Shown: positions 34,001 through 44,002 of the stretch, piece after piece | Layout of the letters: each line of letters opens with the position of its first letter | Position numbering within the stretch: the first letter of the stretch is position 1 | DNA from: Scilla litardierei | Lineage: Eukaryota > Streptophyta > Magnoliopsida > Asparagales > Asparagaceae | Direction: 5' to 3' | DNA: 64,000 nt | Assembly: GCA_030789695.1 (NCBI GenBank) | Contig: CM061132.1 | Span: 150,668,597 to 150,732,596 of the forward strand | The notes under the pieces: model-generated | Database searches by the model: none | What the model was told of the DNA's origin: nothing | Seen by the model: the letters and a program-made list of their open reading frames with translations, nothing else | Made by a program: the position numbers and the translations under genes

Positions 34001-36194
34001 TTCATCTAATGAATTTATGTGGCACTTTCGAAAAGTCCATTAAAATGCTCAAGTTAATTTTTGTCCGGTAATAGTTGAACTGTGTTCAAAGTGTGAAGGA
34101 TTACATCTTCACTTTGACTATTGTGCGGATCATTTTGGGACAAAGCTTCAGGCTTCATTTATTTCTTGAGTCATTAGGGATTTCGTTTTGACGAATATCC
34201 TTTTTGAAACTGTATAAGTTTCAGAGAGTATATGGCATCCTCATTTTATTTTTAGGGGTATTCAAGATAGCAAAACATACGCAGTAAAATAAAATGTATT
34301 AAAACTACAAGAGAATAATACCGATGATAAGTCAACAGTGACATAGTGTGATGTGTGCTCTTGAAAACATACAACAATAATTATGCTCATTAAGACTTAT
34401 GTTATGACAACAGATTATTTTTGATTTCAAGGTTATTTGTCCTCGGGAGTAGCTAAATATACATAAGGTCAATTAGACTTTCGTCGTTTTGACTAGATAT
34501 GTATGTATTTTTATATGGCATAAGTTAATGCACATTCATGTTTGCAAAAACATTATGGCTCTTATCAGAACTTCCGGTCTGATTTTGGCTTGCCATTGCT
34601 TACTCCATGTCGAGGTATATCGTATCTTCACTTTCCCATTTAATCCAAGACTTCCCCTGTTTTGAGTTTTCCTTATTTTTATTTCAGGTCATGTTTGATC
34701 CTGAACTTCCCCTGATTTCAATATTCCTTATTTATAAAGGACAATGAAAATTAGTCTTGCTAAGGAGACATAAGCAGGGGTTTGAGCAAATTATTTATAC
34801 TTCCACTTTTCTAATTAATAAGTGACTTAAAAAGTCTATTTGAATGCTCGAGTATAGCTTCAGGCCTTTTACTTGAGTCGTTCAAATTTTATGTGGATAG
34901 TTTACCATGCTCAGAGGGGAACAAATACGTGGGTGCGTAATATATTTCTCACTTATTCATTAAGCCACGACTTCAGGCGTATGCTTATATTCAAGGCTAG
35001 AAAAAAATCTTTCCTTGTAAGAATAAAGGAGAGAACTCTTTTAAAGAGTTTAGCGGTATTATGGAAAACTTCTGGTGTCCATATTGGATTATCTAGATCA
35101 TAGATCTTATATATCTGTTTACCGCAAAGTGTGCATCTTTTATAAAGATAGCAATTATAATTTTCGCATAAACCATCGTATTTATTTTATTAGGGAGAGA
35201 GAGTGTTGACTTTTGATTTGATTTTGAACTTCAGGTTCATTTTGTCAAAGTGGATATGATATTAAACTTTTTGAAATCATTATTGTCTTATTGTCATAAA
35301 TATCGTCATATCATGAGCCCATCATACATATAATGTAAAGCTTTTTAAACTAAAATTATGTTCAATTGAAATGAAACAAGTATGATGTACACATGCTATT
35401 TATATGCTGCAGGCATTTTTAAAAAAAAACTTATCGCATGTATATAGTCTAGCAATAGGCGTTGAACTATATTAAAGTGATTTTAGCATGCTTTTTGACA
35501 GTTTCATTGTAACATTAACATGGTATTAAAATAATTAACATCCACGCAATTAATGCATAAGCAATGAAAACTAAAATGACTTAGGACTATGGGGATCAGC
35601 CAGCCGACACCGAAAAGAAGTACAGTCCGAAGTTACATCAAAAACAGCATGAAAGAATAAAATACAACTCGGGAACTTCAGAGAGAAGCCCCTATCTTCA
35701 TTGTGCGTACGCCTTCAGCTCCTTTTTGGTGTCCTTCGGTCTTCTTTTTACATTTATATCCTCACTTACAAATTTCTCTCAAAAAAAGAAAAATTGCAGG
35801 AAATTAAAAGGTGTCGGAAACCTGGCTGATCCCTAAAAACATAGCCTAATTTGCACATCCACGCAGATAATATATTGGAAACATACAACCACGCAGATAA
35901 TCAATCACAGGCATGTAAAGATTAATTTAAATAATCTAAATTGTGACGTGCAAAAAATTTATTTTGAAAAAACTTTTACCTTTGATCCATATTTTAATGT
36001 TTTGTTTACCGCTTTAAAACCCTTTAAATTTTCTTTTAATTATTTTGGGCTTTTTAGGGCCAAAAATAAAAGAAGAAAAATTATTTATGTAAATGGGCTA
36101 ATTTTCTGGCCTTTTGGGCCATAAAAACAACCCATTAGGGTTAATTTGGGCATCCCCTGAAAAATTGGCCCGTTTAGGGTTAGGGTTTCCGAAA

Positions 36195-36425
36195 CCCTAG
36201 GGGGGCCCGCGGCGTGTTGCCGCGACGGTTAGCTGCGCAGGACACGGCCGCCGTGGCGGCGACGGGCCGCGGCTGCGGGCCGCAGCCGCCGCAGCGGCGG
36301 GCCGCGGCCTGAGGCCGCGGCATAGGGCCGCGGCCTGAGGCCGCGGCGCATGGCCGCGGCCTGGGGCCGCGGCGTGTGATTTCCGCCGGCGGCGCTAGAG
36401 ACGCGCCGCCGTTCCGCCCTACGGG
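36195..36425. repeat. GCCGCGGC palindrome array in the third copia leader
   Basis: Repeats of GGGCCGCGGCCTGAGGCCGCGG and close variants (four to five units), preceded by GCGGCGGGCCGCGG words. The array sits between the primer site and where gag would start, as in the other two family members, with a third unrelated unit sequence. Confidence 0.65.
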
Positions 36426-36778
36426 CGTGCGGATTTTTGGATCAAAGGCGGGGGGTAAAAAACGGATTTTTCAACTATTTAGATCGCTAAAAACATATTT
36501 TTATTGTTTTTAGGCATGCAGATCTAATAAAAATTTGAATTTTACCGTGTTTATAAACTTTTTGATCCTAAAACATGCAGATCTAATGAGAAAAGCAAGT
36601 TTAGATCTAAAAAGTTTTGATTTTTACCTCTAGATTCGACGAGGAATCTAGACGACGGTTGGTGAAGGATGCCCTTTTCGCTCCCCGTTGAGAAGATTAC
36701 GATCTTCTTGAATCTGAGCGATTGATGGATCTCCTTCCCCGCGAGCCTCCTCCAACGAGCGTAATCGTGCTGATAACG

Positions 36779-36908
36779 TGTTATGAACGAGAAACAGATT
36801 TGGAGAAGGGTTGAGGCTAGGAAACCCCTAGCCTCCTTTATATAGTATTCATAATGGGTACTCATGTGGGTGGATACCCAATAGGCCCAATGGGTCGTAT
36901 TCATAACA
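36779..36908 (-). repeat. 5' LTR of the non-coding copia relative
   Basis: 130 bp with TSD ATTTT on its right, about 97% identical to 30543-30672. It is adjacent to CGTTATCAGCACGATT on the minus strand. Confidence 0.8.
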
Positions 36909-37130
36909 ATTTTAAAATTTTAGAGCAGTGATTTGAAGTTAATTAATTAATTAGAACTCGTTCTTTGTGCGGCTCCTAATTCTAATATGATTAATTAATG
37001 ACAACAATGCAAGCGTCCAGTCCTAATCTAACTCGGAAACGGCATTAAAATTGCTATTTCTGTGTAAAATCAGTCATATAATTAATTCAATAAAACTGAG
37101 CCCGAGTCTCGTCCGCTATTATCCATTTTA

Positions 37131-37599
37131 GGGCCTGTTCTTTTGCTGGAATAGAGAAAAATGGAATATGGGAAAGTTTGTATTTCATGGAGAGAGAAAA
37201 TGGAGTTTTGTGTTCTTTTGGGTGGAATAGAGTATGGAAAGTGTGGTTTGGAATAGAAAGTGGGGTCAACTTTCTATTCTTGTGTTCTTTTGGGTTTTGA
37301 GAGTTGGAATGAGAAAGTGGAAAGGTGGTGAGTTGGAGGAGGGGGGGAGAGAGAGTGTGTGTGTGTGGCCCCACCTTTCCCTCTATTCCCATGCATTCCC
37401 CTTCTTTCCTTCCAAATTTGGAGGAATACAAATTGCCTAGATTTCCACAATTTTTGAGTCCACGTCGGATTCTATTCCAAAATTTTAAAATGGCCAAAAG
37501 AACACATGCTGGGAATGGAGGGGGGAAAGTGTGTGCACAGTAGAGGAATAATACCAAATGTGGCATTCTCAGCCCTATTCTTGCCAAAAGAACAGGCCC
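37131..37599. mobile_element. Tourist-like (PIF/Harbinger) MITE
   Basis: A 469-bp element with terminal inverted repeats GGGCCTGTTCTTTTG...CAAAAGAACAGGCCC (first 15 bases matched, similarity continuing to about 25) and TTA target duplications at 37128-37130 and 37600-37602. The GGGCCTGTT terminus and 3-bp TWA site fit PIF/Harbinger MITEs. The interior repeats GTTCTTTTGGGT words. It ends about 20 bp before the TATA box of the gene at 37685. Open frames inside are not genes. Confidence 0.8.
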
Positions 37600-37617
37600 T
37601 TAAGCAATCCCCATGTC

Positions 37618-37626
37618 TTTATATAC
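37618..37626 (+). promoter_or_regulatory. TATA box for the small EAR-motif gene
   Basis: TTTATATAC lies 60 bp upstream of the chosen ATG (37685), giving a likely start near 37650 and a short A-rich 5' UTR. The MITE at 37131-37599 forms the rest of the visible upstream region. Confidence 0.5.
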
Positions 37627-37684
37627 CCCGCAAGACAACAAAGAAGCAGAATCCAACATCAAAAGCAAGAAAAAAAATCTCTTC

Positions 37685-38143
37685 ATGGATGCGCCACAAA
37701 TCCCCGCCGGAGCACCGGCAGCAACCCACAACGCGTCGACAGTTCCGAGCAGGCACGGCGAGAACAAGCTCGGCGGGAACCAGATGGCCCACAAGCCTGA
37801 GAAGGCCACTGCGAAGAACAAGCAGGGCTTGCAGCCGGGCAGGGCTCGTAATGCGAACAAGGGAGCCCTCCAACGGCACAGGCTGGTCGGCGTGTGCACG
37901 CGTTGCATGGACTCGACTCCGTTTGGCATTCGGGTGACCTCCATCGTCCAGGATGCTTACCAGCAGAGGATCCGGGAGGTGCTGGCACTGGCGAGAGCCC
38001 GGCGGCTTAGCGCTAAGAAGCCACATTCTTCTGTCGATCGAACTACCACCGATCTTGCTGCTCCCCTCGACCGGCCAAGCGCTATCCGATCGAATGGTCC
38101 GTCGTCGGAGTCGCAGGAACTCGACTTGAATCTTAGCTTATAA
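37685..38143 (+). CDS. Small putative transcriptional co-repressor-type protein with C-terminal EAR motif
   Basis: A 152-aa protein from ATG 37685 (MDAPQIPAGAP). An upstream in-frame ATG at 37613 overlaps the TATA box and is rejected. Residues 1-60 are polar and basic (KPEKATAKNKQG), 60-112 form a more ordered segment (HRLVGVCTRCMDSTPFG, then the helix-like QQRIREVLALARARR), 113-143 are Ser/Pro-rich, and the end is ELDLNLSL. LxLxL/DLNxxP-type EAR motifs recruit TOPLESS co-repressors in plants, so a nuclear repressor or adaptor is plausible. I recognise no DNA-binding domain or named family. GC-rich codons contrast with the AT-rich surroundings. A poly(A)-like AATAATA follows at about 38190. 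Single exon as drawn; an unseen intron is possible. Confidence 0.6.
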   Translation: MDAPQIPAGAPAATHNASTVPSRHGENKLGGNQMAHKPEKATAKNKQGLQPGRARNANKGALQRHRLVGVCTRCMDSTPFGIRVTSIVQDAYQQRIREVLALARARRLSAKKPHSSVDRTTTDLAAPLDRPSAIRSNGPSSESQELDLNLSL

Positions 38144-38942
38144 GCTATGCCTAAAATCGTCTGTTTGTTTTAGATGTACGGAGTTTTGAATGAATAATAG
38201 TAATACACTGAGAGTCTCTTAATCTTCAGCTTTCTATTTTGATCTCTGTATAACATGCAGCATCCATGTGTTTGTTGATCCTCAATCTTGGATTTGCCTA
38301 GTATGAAGAAACAGCTCTATGTTGCGAGTAGGCCTGGGATGCCCATTAAGCTGGGCTTTTCGGGCTAGCCAGATTGTGCACCGGGCTAGCCCAAGCCCAT
38401 TCTAACCTCTACGCTCCACAAATGGTTCGCAGATGAACCAACGTCACACTAATCGTGATGAAGGAGAACTATGTGCACCGTGAGACCGCTAACCCCACGC
38501 TGGGTTTGGCACAGTAGTCCCCAAAAAAGATGAACTAGTGTTCATGGCCCAATTTTTTCTTTCGGCCTGTCTACAGCGGGCATGGGCTTTTGTTTTTCTC
38601 TGGGCCAGACATCACCTATACAACAGTATTGATCTCACCTAAATTCGTGTCTAACCTGATTATATACATATCTTTCAAAAGAATTACTTAAGACACTCGC
38701 ATACCATGTAACGTGTTTCAGATAATTTAACACTATCTATAACTGTATCCATATTTTAAATAGAAATTTGATACTAAAACATTATGTACATCAAACTAAG
38801 GATACAAGTCAGAATGCAGCATGAATTATTTGTATCGATTTACACTCCATATCAAAAGACCATTCATGTACTCACCATCAATATTATCACACAATCGCAA
38901 CCTTGCACATATTCACAATGTGTCACCTAAAAATTTTCCAGG
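38144..38942. other. Intergenic DNA after the EAR-motif gene
   Basis: The 3' UTR with AATAATA is followed by a GGGCTTTTCGGGCTAGCC-type segment (38350-38400) that resembles repeat DNA, then AT-rich sequence. No gene is seen. Confidence 0.4.
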
Positions 38943-39491
38943 TTACAGAAGAGTCCATAAATCCATGTATGGAACCATATAGTGCAAGAATACATTAGTT
39001 AACTGAAAGTCGCCGAGTGAGTGAATGATGCATGGGCCAGAACCCCGTGCTCGCCACTCCGTGCTGTCGGATGTCAATCTAATATCCCTCGAAATCATGG
39101 GAATCATATCATGGACACGACGAATACATACTTGAACAAGCTTTTGCACATACTGCTTTCGGTAGTGGCCCCTAGAGGGGAAAACACACCTAGAAACAAG
39201 AAGCTGATCCACACACGAGATAATGTCTCCAGGAAGCCCTAAAACTGCAGCCAAATGGATAAGCATTATTAGAAGTCAATGGAAAGATAGACGATCACAT
39301 AGAAACATTGTTGATTGTCACTTTATATCTGACAGAATCCAATTCCCTCAAAAGATGAACCCAGCAATATTCAGTACCTTGGCAATCTGACCTGACTCTT
39401 GGATGCTACGAAAGAGTGAGCTTATGTGGAAATTCCAGCCAGCCAATGTACAGCAAATCCGCGCCTTGATATCTTTCAAAGGCATCCGCAA
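38943..39491 (-). pseudogene. Candidate two-exon fragment of an unrecognised gene
   Basis: On the minus strand an exon (39392-39491) after acceptor GGTTGCAG reads LRMPLKDIKARICCTLAGW and ends at TCAG/GTCAG. Splicing to an acceptor at 39245 (GGCTGCAG) keeps the frame into a second exon (38943-39244) with GLPGDIISCVDQLLVSRCVF and KQYVQKLVQVCIRRVHDMI, ending at a stop. The spliced stretch of about 130 aa looks protein-like, but I cannot name the family. No start or promoter is seen, so it may be a relic or chance. Confidence 0.3.
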
Positions 39492-39599
39492 CTGCAACCA
39501 GATAGGGGAAAAGGTAGTAACATGCTGCAGCTGAGATATATTAAACACAGTCGACCTTATCCATATCTAGGAAAGCTACATTATTCCTAGGAATAATTA

Positions 39600-40720
39600 G
39601 GGATGCTATTGTTTGTCAAACATGTTTCCCTAAACATTGAGCTGCAACACATTTGCACCTATGATCCAAAAAATTTACTGTCACGTGGTGGACATTCAAA
39701 CTCAAAATTTCAAGCAATCAAATCACAAATAAATGACAATAGAAAACGTTTAGCTGTTTTTACACATACAAGTAGAACAGAAAATCAAGTTCTCAGTTTC
39801 AGTTTCAGAATCAGCCAGAGGTTCTATTTATCTATATCGGCAATGTTATAAGATCGGCCGTTTCAAATCTATTGATTCTTAAACACTTCTACATTTAAAA
39901 ATATTAAAAATCTATATAACATTTGAGGACTTTTTTGAATTGGTTTGCTGACTAGGACAAGCTGACGAAGACAAAAGGGTTGATAGAAAGACGGTTTGGA
40001 TTTAATCCTGGAAAATCAACGGTTAAGACAAGGTTTTGAGAAAATTTTGGGGGAAACTTTATATTGGGGGAAACACTTTATATTGTTTATTAATAAAAAA
40101 TCTTAAAGAATTAGAATAGCAGAGTGCAATTAATGCATTTGCATTTGCACTTAATGCATTTGGGTTTTTTAGATATAAGCCCCCAAAAAACATATCTTTT
40201 CAAATAAGCCCCCCAATGGGGCTCTTTTCGCATGACTTGTGCAATTTGGGGGACCTTAATGCAAATGCAATTTTTGGGGGACTCTTTTCAAATAAGACGT
40301 TTTTTTGTGGGGGGGCATTATGAAAATAACACATGTGCTTAATGCACTTAAGCTCGGACTCAAAAGTTGAGTACCTTGAGCACTTTATCACCCTCACACA
40401 GTTGCCCTCAATAATTACTAGAATACCAAACGTGTTCCAAGTATCAACGTTTAATTTTTGTTTAACCTAATGCAATATAGCTCGAATGACACAGCTCAAA
40501 TGATGGTGCGGGGAATTCAATGGTCGCGAAGCCCACCATCTAAGAACAGGCTGCAGAGCGAAATTTGTGAAGAGCATTTAATACAGAGCGAAATATCCGC
40601 TCGCTCTTGGATTCAAAAATCCGGCCACTCCTCCCTCCAGATTCAAAACTCAAGTGGGTGAAACTTCATGGCCCACCAGTTGTGCTTACAAGTGATTGAA
40701 AACTCAAGGGTGAAAACTCA
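39600..40720. other. Intergenic DNA with repeated TTAATGCA words
   Basis: From 40110 to 40360 the words CTTAATGCATTTG, CTTTTCAAATAAG and GGGGGACTCTT/CCCCCAA recur in both orientations, suggesting a small repeat element without defined ends. No gene is seen. Confidence 0.35.
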
Positions 40721-40727
40721 AGGCGGG

Positions 40728-40870
40728 CCCGCGCCAAAGGCGCCCACGCGCTAAATTTTTTTACGCTAATTTGTTGTTCCGCGCCGAAGGCGTCCACGCC
40801 GAATTTGTTGTTCTATGCTGATTTGTTGTTTCGCGCCGAAGGCGCCCGTGCCGCTAAATATTTTTACGCT
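40728..40870. repeat. Minisatellite of GCGCCGAAGGCGCCCACGC
   Basis: Three to four imperfect units combine a GC palindromic core (CGCGCCGAAGGCG) with an AT-rich TTTTTACGCTGATTTGTTGTT spacer. Confidence 0.6.
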
Positions 40871-41046
40871 GATTGTTGTTCTTTTAAATTTTGGCTGTGA
40901 AAATAATTTTTTGGTGAATAGATTTCACGGGGGAAATCTTAAATGAACCGTGTCCGCGGGCACAGGTTATGACTATCCTTATTACAATTGATGGATATTT
41001 TTGAATTTATCCCATGTGGCAATGTCACATCGCCACATCGGATAAC

Positions 41047-41165
41047 CTCCTTAAACTCAAAACCCAAAATACCCAAAACCCCACCAAACCCTCCAAACCC
41101 CACCCAAACCCAAAACACCCAAAAACACATCCCCAATCAAAAAAAAACCAAAACCCCCAAGACAA
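41047..41165. repeat. Degenerate CCCAAA/CCCCAAA tract
   Basis: An almost pure A/C stretch of CCCAAAA, CCCCACC and CCAAACC words. It lacks the regular CCCTAAA unit of plant telomeres. Confidence 0.5.
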
Positions 41166-41644
41166 TATACATACTCAAACCCACTCTTCTCATTTTCACC
41201 CGTTTTGCAATTATCGAAACACCTGTGTGGATCCCGCGTCCTGATTGTGTGGGTCGTGCACGGGTTATTTCTAGTAGTAAAATAAGCAACAACATTTTGA
41301 CATGTTCTTTGAAATAATTGATGAAATTTTGATTTACACATGAAATTTTGTAAACACCACAGCTCGAAGAATATATATATATACACAATATATGTGGTCA
41401 AATTATAGTTGAAAAATCCAAGGATTAACCCATGAGTATATTGTAGTTTCATGCATGGTTTGAGGTATCACCCGATAACTCTTGGTATAGGGCGTATCGG
41501 ACCGGTACCAAAAAATCGGTATCGGCCGAAACCCTAGGGTCCCGGTCAGCAAATGTGAAAGACAGACAGAAAGATAGAGAAGAACACTAACACTAGCCCC
41601 TAATCCTAGCCCAACCCTAAGCACTAGCCCCTATCCCTACAAAC

Positions 41645-41765
41645 CCGTGAATGAACATTACCCATTCACAGTAGTGTGTTGTTCATTCACGGGGTGATGT
41701 GAGAGTTCGGTCAAAAGGTGAAGTGAGTGTTCATTCACGGGGAGACACTGAGCATTCACGGAAGA
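41645..41765. repeat. Four TTCATTCACGGGG-type repeats near the hAT left end
   Basis: GTTCATTCACGGGG-like words recur four to five times, one as CCATTCACAG and one as GCATTCACGG. They lie between the subterminal GGTATCG cluster and the acidic repeat segment. Confidence 0.5.
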
Positions 41766-41896
41766 GATGAGAACAAATTATGAAAGGAGGTGAAGGGGGG
41801 ATTTAGCAGCTTACCTAATCGAGGAGAACCCTCACTTTCATCGATCAGAAACTCTAATCCCCATCGAGCAGTGCCTTCGTTGCCTTCGGAGGGAGC

Positions 41897-42120
41897 TTGG
41901 CAGAAGAAGTCACCGTCGAGACTGACTCGAGAGAGGATGAATCAAAGTCGAGATCTTCGCTGGGAGCCTGGGAGAAGAAGTCGTCGTCGAGAGAGGAGGA
42001 ATCACCGTCGAGAGCGTCGCAGGGAGCCTGGGAGAAGAAGTCGTCGTCGAGAGAGGAGGAATCGCCGTCGATGGAGGAGGAATCGCCGTTGAGAGAGGAG
42101 GAATCGCCGTCGAGGGCTTC
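41897..42120 (-). repeat. 21-60 bp tandem repeats coding Ser/Asp-rich or Arg/Glu-rich peptides
   Basis: Two copies of a unit with GGGAGCCTGGGAGAAGAAGTCG and four copies of a 21-bp unit (GAATCGCCGTCGAGAGAGGAG). The repeat is open on both strands: the minus strand reads LDGDSSSLDDDFFSQAP repeats (frame 41854-42264), the plus strand REEESPSRAS repeats. Which strand, if any, is coded is unknown. It may be a captured host fragment. Confidence 0.5.
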
Positions 42121-42929
42121 GCTGCGCGAGAAAAAATTTCGAAGACGATTTCGAATTTGATTTACACCACCGACTCGTATTAAAGGTAGGTTTCCATTAA
42201 TTTTAAGCAAATTACGAAATTGTCCATGATAAACAAGCGTATTTACAAGTTTGACATTATACAAAAACCTAATAAAACATGTCTAATGGCATATTTGTAA
42301 ATAAACTAAACTTTAGGGGACATGTTGAAACTGTTGGAAATAGTGCGGTTGGATCAATTACCAAACTACCCTTTATGTTCATTATAATTACAAGTTTGAC
42401 ATTAATAGAGAACACACTTAACAGATAGAATGGCATACTTGTAAAAAATGGAAATACTGGACTTATTAGACAATGCGTGTTTTGCTATTTTAAAATACAA
42501 ATATATATATATATATAAATACGGGAAAATACTGTAAAATACGTAAGAAATACGGAAAATACGGAAAATACATAATAAATATGGAAAAAATACTTTAAAA
42601 TACATAATAAATACGGAAAATTATTTAAAATACAAAATAAATACGGAAAAATACGAAAAACACATAATAAATATAGAAAAATACTTAAAATACATAATAA
42701 ATCCTAAAAATACTCTATGGACTCCTAAAAAATACTATTTGTCTAACATCAATTTAATTACTTATAATACGTGGTTAGAGGAAAAAATACTTAAAATAAA
42801 AGAGAAGCTACATTAATTAATTACATACACTAGTCGATGTTTAACTGCATTAAAGAAGGCTCAATTAATGTTACATAGTGTATAAATACATTTTTATTTC
42901 AATTCATTTCACTATAGAAAAAGAAAAGC

Positions 42930-43330
42930 TAAGTAATACTAAATTTATAATTTAAGTAATACTAAAGATATATTACAATAATACATAAAATACTAATAAT
43001 TTTAACAAATACTAATAAAATACTAATAATGTTAGTGATTAATAAACGCAGTAAAATACTAATAAATGCTATGTACTTAATAGCTTATACTAAAGGAATA
43101 CTAAAATACTAATAATTTTAACAAATTATATAAGTAAAACTAAAAAATTTCATATATTTCATATTTACTAGTATTTACAAGAAATTTTATAGTAAACCAA
43201 GACCGAATAAATATTAGTAAATATTTCTAGTAATAGAAAAATATAAATTATAACAAAAATATAAATAGCATTTATAATTAAAGTAATACTAAAGATATAT
43301 TACAATAATACATAAAATACTAATAATTTT
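42930..43330. repeat. Direct repeat of about 70 bp inside the hAT element
   Basis: AAGTAATACTAAAGATATATTACAATAATACATAAAATACTAATAATTTT-type sequence occurs at about 42950-43005 and again at about 43275-43330 with few differences. Between and around them are AAATACGG and ACTAATAA words. Confidence 0.6.
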
Positions 43331-44002
43331 CAGTTGCATATTATTATTTATGGGATAAATTATTATTAAAAGGTTAGAAACTTGATTTTATGCGCTATTT
43401 AAGTTGCTTATCTGCATGCTAAATTTTATGAGATAAAATTTAGTTGACATGTTTTAATGGTAATTCTATTTTCTTGCATATTATATGATAATTCAAGAAA
43501 GTCGCATAGGTTAGCCATTAAAATTCTTCTAAAACTTATGAGATGAATTTAAGATTGACATACTATGTTTAGTAAATTGTTACAACTATTAAATACCTAA
43601 TTCCTGATTAGGTAGCCCTTTCCAACGATTAGGATAGCACGTTGAAACAAATAAAACCTTATAGTTGATAAGGACTCTAATAAAAGTTATTAACGAATCC
43701 TAATAAATTTGAATTTTAGGATTCAACTAGTTGATAGGATTAACTAGTTTTAATAAAAGCCTTTTAGTTGATGGCAAACATATGAATGATAAGTTTCCTT
43801 CAATGGACCATGATCCGGCTCAATATGCTTAGCTAAGTTTGTTGGATCACCCTAGCTAAACTGGGGATAAGTGATTATGTCTTAGTCAATTCCCTGACCA
43901 TGTTCCGCTGGACCGCAAGGACGTAAATCATGATTATGTGACACCGTCGACTATATATAAGTCTAATATGTTAATAATCTTTTTCAAGATTAATCGTAAC
44001 CC

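Larger units (their letters stand above)
30543..36908 (-). mobile_element. Short-LTR copia relative without coding capacity
   Basis: Bounded by 130-bp LTRs (30543-30672, 36779-36908) that start TGTTATGAACG and end TTCATAACA, differing at four positions, with perfect TSD ATTTT (30538-30542, 36909-36913). Internal order matches the 19.6-26.6 kb element on the minus strand: primer-like CGTTATCAGCACG, GC palindromes (36195-36425), a leader with GGATCAGCCAG-type sequence (about 35600), homologous but non-coding pol (for example 32830-32950 against 21866-21960), and doubled 3' blocks (30756-31020). No long open frame remains. Confidence 0.8.

Noticed and set aside
37087..37587. A 166-aa minus-strand frame
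   Set aside because: It lies within the Tourist-like MITE, with termini and target duplications on both sides.
37613..37684. Upstream in-frame ATG adding 24 residues to the EAR-motif protein
   Set aside because: It precedes or overlaps the TATA box (37618-37626), so it would not be in the transcript; ATG 37685 is preferred.
41047..41165. Interstitial telomere repeat
   Set aside because: The tract is CCCAAA-like but irregular and lacks the CCCTAAA unit.
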